Assembly (NCBI RefSeq): GCF_003752175.1
Contig: NZ_RJVF01000016.1
Span: 124,001 to 188,000 of the forward strand
Direction: 5' to 3'
Origin: Comamonas sp. BIGb0124
GTDB lineage: Bacteria > Pseudomonadota > Gammaproteobacteria > Burkholderiales > Burkholderiaceae_C
DNA length: 64,000 nucleotides
Part shown: positions 1 through 10,438 of the stretch, in pieces
Layout: each line of letters begins with the position of its first letter
Numbering within the stretch: the stretch's first letter is position 1
Translations under genes and position numbers: made by a program
The notes under the pieces: generated by a model
Databases searched by the model: none
What the model was told of the DNA's origin: nothing
What the model saw: the letters and a program-made list of their open reading frames with translations, nothing else

Positions 1-1990
<1,990 letters not shown>

Positions 1991-1993
1991 GCG

Positions 1994-2011
1994 GATCGGT
2001 TTGAACCGATC
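1994..2011. terminator. Perfect inverted repeat between convergent metH and porin genes
   Basis: GATCGGTT and AACCGATC form a perfect 8-bp stem with a 2-base centre, 4 bases after the metH stop and about 40 bases from the end of the convergent porin gene. There is no T-run on either side, so it is a weak or factor-assisted bidirectional terminator at best. The role is inferred from position. Confidence 0.5.
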
Positions 2012-2052
2012 TCGGCCGAGCGCGTCGGGCCGATGCCCGGCACGCGCGCGGG

Positions 2053-3534
2053 CTACTCGCGCAGCGTTCCGCCCAGCGGCCATTCGGCAGCCAGCCGGAT
2101 GCGGTTGGCGTTGAGCTCGGCCTGCGCCGCATTGGCGCGGTGCACGTCGTAGCGGGCCGACAGGGCCAGGCCCTTGGCGCGCCCCTGCTGCACGGTGTAG
2201 CGCAGCATCAGGTCGCGTTCCCAGTGCTTGCCACCGACGCCGTAACCCAGCCCGGCGTAGGCGCCTGACGGATCGGTCCGGCTGCCGTCGATGCCGCTGC
2301 CGCGCACATAGGCGGCCGCCGCCACCAGGCCGGGCAGGCCCCAGGCCGCGAAATCGTACTGGTAGCCGAGCTGCCAGGAGGCTTCGTGCGGCGCGTTGAA
2401 GTCCGACAGCTGCATCGCGTTGCCCAGCCAGATCGCGCCCCGGCTCACATAGTCGAAAGGCGTGTCGCCATGCACCTTCTGGTAGCCCAGGCTCAGCTTG
2501 TGCGCACCCTGCCGGAGGCTGGCCGTCAGGCTGCCGGTGGTGTTGTCGATGCGCCCCGAGCGGGCCCTGCCGGTGTCGGTGCTGCGGTAGACGTGGGCGT
2601 CGAAAGCCAGCGAGCGTCGGCCGGCCAGCGCCAGGGTGTAGCTGGCACCCGCGTAATGGGTGCGCCAGTTGTCGTCGTAGCGGGCCGTGTAGAGCGTGGC
2701 CGCCAGGTTCGGCAGGCCGGTGTAGGTGCCGCCGACGAAATCGAAAGCCCGGCCCTGCGCCGCCCCGGCGTAGTTGACGGTGAGCGGGTTGTTGCTGCGG
2801 CGTGCGTTGCGGTCGGTCGAGCCGGTGAAATGGCCGGCCTGCAGCGCCAGGCCGTCGATGCTGCGGTGGGTCAGCAGCCAGCCGCGCATGGACTCGGGCA
2901 GCAGGCGCGAGTCGGACGACGAGAACACCGGCGACTTCACGCGCTGCTCGCCCACCCGCAGCACGGTCGAGGCAAAACGCACCTTGAAGGCGGCGCCGGC
3001 CCGTGCGATGTGGTCCTGCAGATAGCCCTGGTCGTCCACCGCCAGCAGCCTGGCCTTGCCCGCCGTGTAGTCGTTGCCGCCCAGGGCCTGGGCCAGGTCG
3101 ACATGCACGTCGAAACCCAGGCCCACCACGCCGGGGGTGTAGCCCGACTCCAGGCTGCCCATGAGGCCGTAGCCCCATTCGCGCGCGCTGTGGCTGCGCT
3201 GCGCACGGGGCAGGTAGGCGTTGCGCGCGGCGCCGTTGACCTGTCCGTCCTGGTAGCGGCGTTCGTCGTACACACTGCGCTGCAGCAGGCGCCAGGTGGT
3301 GCCCGCAGGGAGCAGGCGGGCGAGCGATTCGCCGCCGGCCGGGGGCAGGGCCGTGTCCGCCGACGGCGCGTCTGCCGAGCCCCACAGCGGCGGAGCGGAC
3401 GGTGCCGGCACGACCTGCGCGGCCGCCTGCAAGGGCCAGGCGGCAAGAATCGCCAGCCCCGGCAAGACGGCGGCGGCCCGGGCGGCGGAGAGAAAAGCCG
3501 AGGGCATCGGTTTCCGGATCGGCATCGTCGTCAC
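2053..3534 (-). CDS. OprD-family outer membrane porin
   Basis: This protein of about 490 residues is likely an OprD-type outer membrane channel for small organic acids or related solutes. An N-terminal signal peptide is visible: a basic start, a hydrophobic run, and an AAAQ-type cleavage region around residues 30-40. The body is rich in alternating aromatic and polar strands typical of beta-barrels (for example LSARYDVHRAN near the end). The GTG at 3534 overlaps the stop of the upstream DUF1624 gene as GTGA, which suggests translational coupling; an ATG at 3525 is an equally good start. The frame runs on upstream as an open frame antisense-shifted over DUF1624, but that extension has no protein-like character. 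The family is recognised from overall sequence. The substrate is unknown. Confidence 0.8.
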   Translation of the reverse strand: MTTMPIRKPMPSAFLSAARAAAVLPGLAILAAWPLQAAAQVVPAPSAPPLWGSADAPSADTALPPAGGESLARLLPAGTTWRLLQRSVYDERRYQDGQVNGAARNAYLPRAQRSHSAREWGYGLMGSLESGYTPGVVGLGFDVHVDLAQALGGNDYTAGKARLLAVDDQGYLQDHIARAGAAFKVRFASTVLRVGEQRVKSPVFSSSDSRLLPESMRGWLLTHRSIDGLALQAGHFTGSTDRNARRSNNPLTVNYAGAAQGRAFDFVGGTYTGLPNLAATLYTARYDDNWRTHYAGASYTLALAGRRSLAFDAHVYRSTDTGRARSGRIDNTTGSLTASLRQGAHKLSLGYQKVHGDTPFDYVSRGAIWLGNAMQLSDFNAPHEASWQLGYQYDFAAWGLPGLVAAAAYVRGSGIDGSRTDPSGAYAGLGYGVGGKHWERDLMLRYTVQQGRAKGLALSARYDVHRANAAQAELNANRIRLAAEWPLGGTLRE

Positions 3535-4742
3535 AGGTATTTCAGCCAGGCGATGTCGCGCCGACGGGCCTTGAAAGCGGCAAAGTCGCGCACCGGCACG
3601 TACAGGGCGACGGCCAGGACCGCCATGGCCAGCCAGACTGCACCCATGCCGTCGAAACCGAAGTACTGGCCCTGGTTGAGTCCCCAGATGCCGACGGCCG
3701 CCAGGTAAAGCGCCTTGAGCACGTACAGATGCAGCAGGTAGAAAAACATCGGCGCCGCGCCGAACACGGCCAGCACCCGCAGCGCGCGCGGCGGCTCGCC
3801 GCCCCGGGCCTGCGCCTGGCGTTCGAACAGCCTCAGCAGCAGCAGGCCGACGCCCAGCGTCAGCAGCAGGAACAGCAGGGAGGGCGGGTACTTCGTGATG
3901 TTGAGCAGGCTCATCAGCGTGGCGAGCGGGCCGTTCTGCGGCATCCACGGCGCCTCGCCGTAGCCGTTGAGGGCACGCAGCACCGCGAAGCCGGCCAGCA
4001 GGCCCAGGCCGGTCAGGGCCAGCAGGCGCTGACGGCGCGCGGCGTCGAAGCCGGCGGCAAACCACGGTCCGGCGGCATAACCCAGCGCGATCACGCCGAT
4101 CCACGGCAGAACGGGGTACGAGGTGCGCAGGCGCAGGCCTTCCGCGGCGTCGATCCAGCCCCTGTCGTGCAGGATGGCCCAGGGCACGCTCAAGGCGTGT
4201 CCCGCAGCGAAATGCACGTCGTCGAGCAGATTGTGGCCAGCCACCAGCGCCAGGCCGATGGCCACCAGCACGGCCCGGGGCAGCCACACCAGCGCCGCCA
4301 GCGCGATCATGCTGAGTCCGATGGCCCAGATGACCTGCAGGTAGATCACCGAAGGCGGAAACTGGAAGGTCCAGGCAAAGTTGACCAGCGTCAGCTCCAG
4401 CACCACCAGGAACAGACCGCGCTTGAACAGGAAGGCCGAGGCCGTGGCACGCCCGTCCACCTGTTTGCTGGCGTACAGGAACGCCGACAGACCGGTCAGG
4501 AACACGAACACCGGCGCGCACAGGTGGCTCAGCAGACGGCTGAAGAACAGGGCCGGTCCGGTCGACGTCACATCCATGGGATCGCTGACCTGGGCATGCA
4601 GGAAAAACGTCTCGCGCACGTGGTCGAGCAGCATGAAGACCATCACCAGGCCGCGCAGGGCGTCGATGGAGGGCATGCGCGCACGCGGCGGGTTGGAACT
4701 CGCAGCCGCGGCCGGTGGCAACTGCCATGGAGGTGTCGTCAT
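3531..4742 (-). CDS. DUF1624 / heparan-alpha-glucosaminide N-acetyltransferase-like membrane protein
   Basis: A 403-residue integral membrane protein with about 10 hydrophobic segments. The N-terminal motif SIDALRGLVMVFMLLDH (about 25-41) is the signature of the DUF1624/HGSNAT-like family, whose eukaryotic members acetylate glucosamine residues across a membrane; the bacterial members are mostly uncharacterised. An acyltransferase role in the cytoplasmic membrane is therefore only a family-level guess. The ATG at 4742 is preceded by no strong Shine-Dalgarno. Its stop overlaps the start of the downstream porin gene by four bases (GTGA), so the two are probably one transcript. The upstream region is shared with a divergent TctC gene. 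Confidence 0.85.
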   Translation of the reverse strand: MTTPPWQLPPAAAASSNPPRARMPSIDALRGLVMVFMLLDHVRETFFLHAQVSDPMDVTSTGPALFFSRLLSHLCAPVFVFLTGLSAFLYASKQVDGRATASAFLFKRGLFLVVLELTLVNFAWTFQFPPSVIYLQVIWAIGLSMIALAALVWLPRAVLVAIGLALVAGHNLLDDVHFAAGHALSVPWAILHDRGWIDAAEGLRLRTSYPVLPWIGVIALGYAAGPWFAAGFDAARRQRLLALTGLGLLAGFAVLRALNGYGEAPWMPQNGPLATLMSLLNITKYPPSLLFLLLTLGVGLLLLRLFERQAQARGGEPPRALRVLAVFGAAPMFFYLLHLYVLKALYLAAVGIWGLNQGQYFGFDGMGAVWLAMAVLAVALYVPVRDFAAFKARRRDIAWLKYL

Positions 4743-5002
4743 CTGGGGTCACCGTCTCTCAGGAACAAAAGGGACGGTATTCTATGAGATCAATTTATCA
4801 ATATCACGAAAGACCGTGCCCGGACTCGGAAAGGCCGCCTTCCTGACGGCGCACAGGCCATCGGCGAGTTTTGTTATATCTGCTAGTGAGCGATACACAT
4901 TCCAGCTGCCGCCGGTGCCACGACAGCAAGGTGCGATCCGTGGCAGACTTCGGCGACAGCCCCGGCGGCCAGGCCCGCCCGTGCAACAGGAGACAAGACA
5001 CC
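4743..5002. promoter_or_regulatory. Divergent intergenic region, AT-rich half
   Basis: These 260 bases separate the DUF1624 gene (minus) and the TctC gene (plus) and should hold both promoters. The stretch around 4783-4806 is clearly more AT-rich than its surroundings and carries ATCAAT twice as a direct repeat with two bases between. A good ribosome binding site (AGGAGA, 4988-4993) sits 9 bases before the TctC start. I could not assign -35/-10 boxes with confidence. Confidence 0.4.
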
Positions 5003-6004
5003 ATGCCCATTCCCGTGCATTCCACGCGCCGCGCCTTCCTGGCCGCAACCGTGCCCGTGCTGGCCGCCGGCACCTGGCCTTTCGGCATGGCCCATGCCGC
5101 CGGCGATTTCCCTTCGCGGCCGCTGCGGGTGCTGGTGCCTTTCGGGGCCGGCGGCGTGGCCGACCTGACGGCCCGCGTCGTCGCCCAGCACATGGCCGGC
5201 ACGCTCGGTCAGCCCGTGGTCATCGAGAACCGGCCGGGTGCCGGCGGCGTGGTCGCAGCCGACGGCGTGGCCAAGGCACCGGCCGATGGCCATACGCTGC
5301 TGCTGATGTCGAACGCCAATGCGGTCAGCGTGAGCCTGTTCGAGTCGCTGCCCTTCGACACCGTCCGCGATTTCCAGCCGGTCTCCACGCTGGGCACGTT
5401 CGATCTGGCCTTGTTCGTGCCGGCCGGCTCGCCCTTCAAGAGCTGGTCCGATCTGGCGGCCCATGCGCGCAAGCAGCCCGGTTCGCTCAATGTCGGCACG
5501 ATCCAGATCGGCAGCACGCAGAATCTGGCGGCCGAGCTGATGAAGACGGCCGCGGGCCTCGACTTCCAGGTCGTGCCGTTCAACGGCAGCCCGGCGGTGT
5601 TCAGCGCGCTGCGCGGCGGCCAGCTCGATGCCGTGGTGGAAATCCTCACGCCCATGATGCCGCACGTCAAGGCCGGGGCGGTGCGTGCGCTGGTGGTCAC
5701 CAACGACCGGCGCTCGTCGGCGCTGCCCGACGTGCCTTCGGCGCGCGAGGCCGGTGTGCCGCAGTGGATCGCCACGTCGTGGAACGCGCTGGCGGTGCGT
5801 TCGGGCGCGCCGCAGACCGCGCTCGACGCGCTCAATGCGGCCATCCGGGCCGCCCTGGCCGCGCCCGCCGTGCGCCAGCAGCTCGAGGCGCTCTATATCG
5901 AGCCCCGGGCCAGCACGCCGCAGGACGCCTCGGTCCTGCTGCGCGACGAGATCCGGCGCTGGGGCGGCGTGATCGAACGCGCCCATATTCCCAAGCAAGG
6001 TTGA
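5003..6004 (+). CDS. Bug/TctC-type periplasmic solute-binding protein (orphan)
   Basis: A 333-residue tripartite tricarboxylate transporter (TTT) receptor of the Bug family, binding a carboxylate or related ligand in the periplasm. The start at 5003 is chosen because AGGAGA lies 9 bases upstream and the N-terminus is a proper signal: twin arginines in STRRAFLAA (about residues 7-15), a hydrophobic core, and AHA-A cleavage near 32. Family motifs follow: the PLRVLVPFGAGG start of the mature fold, VIENRPGAGG, and the ADGHTLLLMSN loop. No TctA or TctB membrane partner is near, which is normal for the large Bug families of Burkholderiales. It stands alone, upstream of cycA. The ligand is unknown. 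Confidence 0.9.
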   Translation: MPIPVHSTRRAFLAATVPVLAAGTWPFGMAHAAGDFPSRPLRVLVPFGAGGVADLTARVVAQHMAGTLGQPVVIENRPGAGGVVAADGVAKAPADGHTLLLMSNANAVSVSLFESLPFDTVRDFQPVSTLGTFDLALFVPAGSPFKSWSDLAAHARKQPGSLNVGTIQIGSTQNLAAELMKTAAGLDFQVVPFNGSPAVFSALRGGQLDAVVEILTPMMPHVKAGAVRALVVTNDRRSSALPDVPSAREAGVPQWIATSWNALAVRSGAPQTALDALNAAIRAALAAPAVRQQLEALYIEPRASTPQDASVLLRDEIRRWGGVIERAHIPKQG

Positions 6005-6155
6005 TGGCCATGCTGCTGCCCGGGCCGGGACTGTACACGGAAGTGTTCACGGCCTCCTTTGGTTTATGCTGCGCGGTTTTTCTCGGCGCCCGGACCCCGC
6101 TGCCCAAAGTGGTGCCGCGCGGGACGGTGCCCGCCATGTGGAGCACCCCCCAGAC

Positions 6156-7568
6156 ATGACCCGCAGCAATTCCCAGGACCATCCGTCCGCAGACGGACAG
6201 GACCTGCAGCGCAGCCTCAGCAACCGCCACATCCAGCTCATCGCCATCGGCGGGGCCATCGGCACCGGCCTCTTCATGGGCTCGGGCAAGACCATCAGCC
6301 TGGCCGGACCTTCGGTGATCTGGGTCTACCTCATCATCGGCTTCATGCTGTTCTTCGTGATGCGGGCCATGGGCGAACTGCTGCTGTCCGACCTGCGCTA
6401 CAAATCCTTCATCGACTTCTCGGCCGATCTGCTCGGTCCCTGGGCCGGCTTCTTCACCGGCTGGACCTACTGGTTCTGCTGGATCATCACCGGCATCGCC
6501 GATGTCATCGCCATTGCCGCCTACACGCAGTTCTGGTGGCCCGATCTGCCGCAGTGGATACCGGCCCTGGCGTGCGTGGGCGTGCTGCTCGGCCTCAATC
6601 TGCTGACGGTCAAGCTGTTCGGCGAAATCGAGTTCTGGTTCGCCATGATCAAGATCGTGGCCATTTCCGCCCTGGTGGCGCTGGGGGTCTACATGGTGGC
6701 CACCGGCTTCGTCTCGCCCGCCGGACGCACGGCGAGCCTGGCCAACCTCTGGCAGGACGGCGGCATGTTCCCGCATGGTCTGATGGGCTTCTTCGCCGGT
6801 TTCCAGATCGCGGTCTTTGCGTTCGTGGGCATCGAGCTGGTCGGCACCACGGCGGCCGAGGCACGCGACCCCGAGCGCACGCTGCCGCGCGCCATCAACT
6901 CCATTCCCGTGCGCATCGTGGTGTTCTACGTGCTGGCGCTGGTGGCCATCATGGCCGTCACGCCCTGGCGCGACGTGGTGCCGGGCAAGAGCCCTTTCGT
7001 CGAGCTGTTCGTGCTGGCGGGCCTGCCGGCCGCGGCCGGCGTGATCAATTTCGTGGTGCTGACCTCGGCCGCATCGTCGGCCAACAGCGGGGTGTTCTCG
7101 ACCAGCCGCATGCTCTACGGTCTGGCGGCCAAGGGCGATGCACCGGCGCGTTTCCAGCGTCTGTCGAGCCGCCAGGTGCCGGCTGCCGGTCTGCTGTTCT
7201 CGTGCGTGTGCCTGCTGGGCGGCGCCGCGCTCATGTACCTGGTGCCCGACCTGATCGAGGCCTTCACGCTGGTGACCACGCTGTCGGCGATCCTGTTCAT
7301 GTTCGTGTGGTCGCTGATCCTGCTGTCCTACCTGGCCTATCGCCGCCATCGGCCTGCGCTGCAGGCTGCTTCGCGTTTCAAGATGCCGGGCGGACGCGGC
7401 ATGGCCTGGGCCTGCCTGGCTTTCTTCGCGTTCGTGCTGGTGCTGCTGGCGCTCGAACACGACACGCGGCAGGCCTTGATCGTGGCCCCTCTGTGGTTCG
7501 CGCTGCTGGGCGTTGCCTACCCCTTCGTGCGGCGGCGTGCCGCCGCGCTGGCGGCCCCGGGCGCCTGA
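6156..7568 (+). CDS. cycA: D-serine/D-alanine/glycine permease (CycA)
   Basis: A 470-residue amino acid:proton symporter of the AAT family in the APC superfamily, exactly the length of E. coli CycA and strikingly similar along its whole length, from NRHIQLIAIGGAIGTGLFMG (about 23-42) to SSANSGVFSTSRML in the middle and the DDTRQALL-like end. Twelve membrane segments are expected. It imports glycine and D- and L-alanine or D-serine across the inner membrane. The ATG at 6156 is chosen over the frame opening at 6066 because it matches the family start and has GGAG about 12 bases upstream. It is followed 19 bases later by an AEC transporter on the same strand. Confidence 0.92.
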   Translation: MTRSNSQDHPSADGQDLQRSLSNRHIQLIAIGGAIGTGLFMGSGKTISLAGPSVIWVYLIIGFMLFFVMRAMGELLLSDLRYKSFIDFSADLLGPWAGFFTGWTYWFCWIITGIADVIAIAAYTQFWWPDLPQWIPALACVGVLLGLNLLTVKLFGEIEFWFAMIKIVAISALVALGVYMVATGFVSPAGRTASLANLWQDGGMFPHGLMGFFAGFQIAVFAFVGIELVGTTAAEARDPERTLPRAINSIPVRIVVFYVLALVAIMAVTPWRDVVPGKSPFVELFVLAGLPAAAGVINFVVLTSAASSANSGVFSTSRMLYGLAAKGDAPARFQRLSSRQVPAAGLLFSCVCLLGGAALMYLVPDLIEAFTLVTTLSAILFMFVWSLILLSYLAYRRHRPALQAASRFKMPGGRGMAWACLAFFAFVLVLLALEHDTRQALIVAPLWFALLGVAYPFVRRRAAALAAPGA

Positions 7569-7587
7569 CGATCCGGAACCCCACTTC

Positions 7588-8520
7588 ATGCTGCAGATCC
7601 TGCTCGTCACCGGCCCCATCTACCTGCTGATCGCGCTCGGCTACGTCTCCGTGCGCCAAGGCTGGGTGGACAAGGGCGGCGTGCGGGTTCTGGGCCGGTT
7701 CGTGGCCATGTTCTGCGTGCCGGCGCTGCTGCTGCGATCGCTGTCGCGCCAGCCGCTGGGGCAGACGCTCGACATGGTCTATCTGGCGGCCTATGCCGGC
7801 GGTGCGCTGCTGGTGGCGGGCCTGATGCTGTTCTACGTGCTGCGCGTGACGCGCCGTCCGCTGCCGCTGGCCGCCATGATGGCCCTGGGCAGCTCCATGC
7901 CCAACTCGGCCTTCATCGGCTACCCCGTGGTGCTGCAGCTGATCGGCCCGCTGGCGGCGCCCGCGCTGGCCCTGAGCATGCTGGTGGAGAACCTGCTGAT
8001 CATGCCGCTGTGCCTGGCGCTGGCCGACAGCTCGGGCTCGGCCGGGGGCTGGCGCGAGGCCCTGCGGCGATCGCTCTCGGGCCTGGTGCGCAATCCCATG
8101 ATCCTGGCGATCGCCGCCGGCGTGGCCCTGGCCGCGCTGGGCTGGCACGTGCCGCCGGTCGTCGACAAGGCCCTCGAGATGCTGGCGGCCGTGGCCAGCC
8201 CGGTGGCGCTGTTTGCCGTCGGCGGCACGCTCTTCGGCCAGAAGGCGGGCGGCATGCTGCGCGACGCGCTGCAGATGGCCAGCGCCAAGCTGCTGCTGCA
8301 GCCGCTGGCGGTGCTGCTCATCCTGTGGTTGCTGCCGGCGACCGATCCCTCGCTGCATCTGGCCGCCGTGGTGTTCGCGGCCATGCCCACGGCCGCGATC
8401 TTCCCGGTCCTCGCCCAGCGTTACCAGCACGAGGGCCTGAGCGCCACCGCGCTGCTGATGGCCACCGGCTTTTCATTCGTCACCATCACGCTGCTGCTGA
8501 TGGCGCTCGGCCCGCATTAA
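7588..8520 (+). CDS. AEC-family (auxin efflux carrier-like) transporter
   Basis: A 310-residue inner-membrane protein with about 10 hydrophobic segments, matching the AEC/PIN-like family that in bacteria exports or exchanges small organic acids such as malate. Family traits are the PNSAFIGYPV segment (about residues 105-114), a conserved mid-membrane VENL stretch and the C-terminal PTAAIFPVLAQRY region. The ATG at 7588 gives a clean first membrane helix; the open frame extends a little upstream into cycA without sense. It sits between cycA and aroQ with short gaps, so it may travel on the quinate/shikimate transcript. The substrate cannot be read from the sequence. Confidence 0.85.
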   Translation: MLQILLVTGPIYLLIALGYVSVRQGWVDKGGVRVLGRFVAMFCVPALLLRSLSRQPLGQTLDMVYLAAYAGGALLVAGLMLFYVLRVTRRPLPLAAMMALGSSMPNSAFIGYPVVLQLIGPLAAPALALSMLVENLLIMPLCLALADSSGSAGGWREALRRSLSGLVRNPMILAIAAGVALAALGWHVPPVVDKALEMLAAVASPVALFAVGGTLFGQKAGGMLRDALQMASAKLLLQPLAVLLILWLLPATDPSLHLAAVVFAAMPTAAIFPVLAQRYQHEGLSATALLMATGFSFVTITLLLMALGPH

Positions 8521-8553
8521 CTCCCACAATCCACTCTTCCAGGAGATCGACCC

Positions 8554-9009
8554 ATGGCAACCATCACCGTGCTCAACGGACCCAACCTCAACCTGCTCGG
8601 GCTGCGCGAGCCGGCCATCTACGGCTCGGCCACGCTGGCCGACGTCGAGCGTCTGTGCCGCGAGGAAGCCGCGCAGCATGGCCTGGAGATCGACTTCCGG
8701 CAGAGCAACCACGAAGGCGTGCTGGTCGACTGGATCCAGGAAGCCGGCCGCGCCATGGCCGCCGGCGAGTGCATCGGCGTGGTCATGAACCCGGCTGCCT
8801 ACACCCACACCTCGGTGGCGCTGCACGATGCCATCAAGGGCGCGAGCGTCAAGCTCATCGAGGTGCACATCTCGAACGTGCACGCCCGCGAGCCTTTCCG
8901 CCACCATTCCTACATCTCGCCCGCCGCGGCCGGCATCGTGGTCGGACTGGGCATCGAGGGTTATGCCGTCGCCATCCATGCGCTGGCACGCGCACACAAG
9001 AAAAACTGA
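8554..9009 (+). CDS. aroQ: Type II 3-dehydroquinate dehydratase
   Basis: A 151-residue type II dehydroquinase that interconverts 3-dehydroquinate and 3-dehydroshikimate in the cytoplasm. All active-site features are visible: GPNLNLLG (9-16), Arg18, catalytic Tyr23, Asn79 in [11 protein letters not shown], Glu103-His105 in EVHISN and Arg112. An AGGAG ribosome site lies upstream. It is placed immediately before a ShiA-like importer and a 3-dehydroshikimate dehydratase. That indicates the catabolic direction of quinate/shikimate use rather than, or in addition to, aromatic amino acid synthesis. No quinate or shikimate dehydrogenase is present in the window. Confidence 0.96.
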   Translation: MATITVLNGPNLNLLGLREPAIYGSATLADVERLCREEAAQHGLEIDFRQSNHEGVLVDWIQEAGRAMAAGECIGVVMNPAAYTHTSVALHDAIKGASVKLIEVHISNVHAREPFRHHSYISPAAAGIVVGLGIEGYAVAIHALARAHKKN

Positions 9010-9084
9010 GCGCAGGCCAGGTCGCCTTCGCCACCCATCCGGCACCGCCAGGCGCGGCGCCATCCACTGTTACGAGGAGTCGTT

Positions 9085-10401
9085 ATGAGCAGTCATGAAC
9101 TAAATGGTGCGGGAGCTGTCCGCACACCCCGCAAGGCCGCGCTGGCCGCCTGGATCGGCAGCGCGCTCGAGTACTACGATTTTTTCATCTACGGCACCGC
9201 CGCCGCGCTGGTCTTCGGCCGTATCTTCTTTCCCAGCGAAAATGCGCATGCCGGCACCCTGCTGGCGCTGGCGACGTTCGGCGTGGGTTACGTGGCGCGG
9301 CCGATCGGCGCGCTGTTCATGGGCCATCTGGGCGACAAGTTCGGGCGCAAGAAGGTGCTGGTCTTCACCCTGCTGCTGATGGGGGTCTCGACCTTCCTGG
9401 TGGGCTGCATCCCGAGCTATGACCAGATCGGCGTCGCTGCACCGCTTTGCCTGGTGTTCCTGCGTCTGTGCCAGGGCTTCTCGGCCTCGGGCGAGCAGGC
9501 GGGCGCCAACTCGATGTCGCTCGAGCACGCACCCGAAGAACGCCGCGCGTTCTTCACCAGCTTCACGCTCAGCGGCACGCAGGCCGGGCTGATCCTGGCC
9601 ACCGCGGTGTTCCTGCCGATCTCGCAACTGCCCGAAGAGCAACTGCTGTCGTGGGGCTGGCGCGTGCCGTTCTGGCTGAGCGCCGCCGTGGTGCTGCTGG
9701 GCGTGATCATCCGCCGCACGCTCGACGAGACCCCCGTGTTCCAGGAAGAGGCACAAGCCAAGCGGGCCCCGCGCATGCCGCTGGTCGAGCTGTTCCGCGA
9801 CTACAAGGCCGATGTCGTGCGCATCGTGCTGATGGCGCTGGTCTCGGCGGTGAGCACCATCTTTGCCGTGTATGCGCTGTCCTATGCGGCCAACACCATG
9901 GGCATCGCGCGCTCGACCATGCTGTGGGTGGCGATCCTGACCAACGTGGTCGCGCTGGCCGCCATTCCGCTGTGGGCGATCCTGGCCGACCGCATCGGCC
10001 GCAAGCCGGTCTTCATCTTGGGTGCGATCGTCCCGGGCCTGCTGATGTTCCCTTACCTGTGGGCCATCGGCCAGGGCAATATTCCGCTGGTCTTTGTCTT
10101 CGGCATCCTGATGTCGGGCGTGGCCTACAGCGCCTCCAACGGCGTCTGGCCGGCGTTCTACGGCGAGATGTTCAGCACCAAGGTGCGCCTGTCCGGCATG
10201 GCCGTGGGCACCCAGCTCGGCTTCGCGCTGGGCGGTTTTGCGCCTACGATTGCAACCGCCCTGCAGGGCACCGGCGACATGGCCTGGATGCCGGTCGCGG
10301 TGTTCACGCTGGCGGCTTGCGTGGTGGCTTCGATCGCGGCCCTGACCGCCCGCGAAACCTATCGCACGCCCATGCGTGAACTGGGCCGCCGCCAGGCCTG
10401 A
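9085..10401 (+). CDS. MFS metabolite:H+ symporter, ShiA-like (probable shikimate/dehydroshikimate importer)
   Basis: A 438-residue, 12-helix major facilitator of the metabolite:H+ symporter (MHS) family that includes ShiA, KgtP and ProP. Signature stretches are the first-helix ALEYYDFFIYG (about 29-39), the loop GHLGDKFGRKK between helices 2 and 3, and the matching loop DRIGRKPVF in the second half. AGGAG precedes the ATG. Between aroQ and quiC, its most likely cargo is shikimate, quinate or 3-dehydroshikimate. That is inferred from neighbours, because MHS transporters carry many different acids. Confidence 0.88.
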   Translation: MSSHELNGAGAVRTPRKAALAAWIGSALEYYDFFIYGTAAALVFGRIFFPSENAHAGTLLALATFGVGYVARPIGALFMGHLGDKFGRKKVLVFTLLLMGVSTFLVGCIPSYDQIGVAAPLCLVFLRLCQGFSASGEQAGANSMSLEHAPEERRAFFTSFTLSGTQAGLILATAVFLPISQLPEEQLLSWGWRVPFWLSAAVVLLGVIIRRTLDETPVFQEEAQAKRAPRMPLVELFRDYKADVVRIVLMALVSAVSTIFAVYALSYAANTMGIARSTMLWVAILTNVVALAAIPLWAILADRIGRKPVFILGAIVPGLLMFPYLWAIGQGNIPLVFVFGILMSGVAYSASNGVWPAFYGEMFSTKVRLSGMAVGTQLGFALGGFAPTIATALQGTGDMAWMPVAVFTLAACVVASIAALTARETYRTPMRELGRRQA

Positions 10402-10438
10402 GGCCGGGTCCGCATTCTTCAGCGAGTGAACAACCACC

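Noticed and set aside
2053-4752. A single 899-residue minus-strand protein
   Set aside because: The first 400 codons are an off-frame reading of the DUF1624 gene; the true porin begins with its signal peptide near 3525-3534.
3402-4787. 461-codon plus-strand frame opposite DUF1624
   Set aside because: Gln/Arg/His-rich shadow frame typical of antisense reading in high-GC DNA; no motif and no ribosome site.
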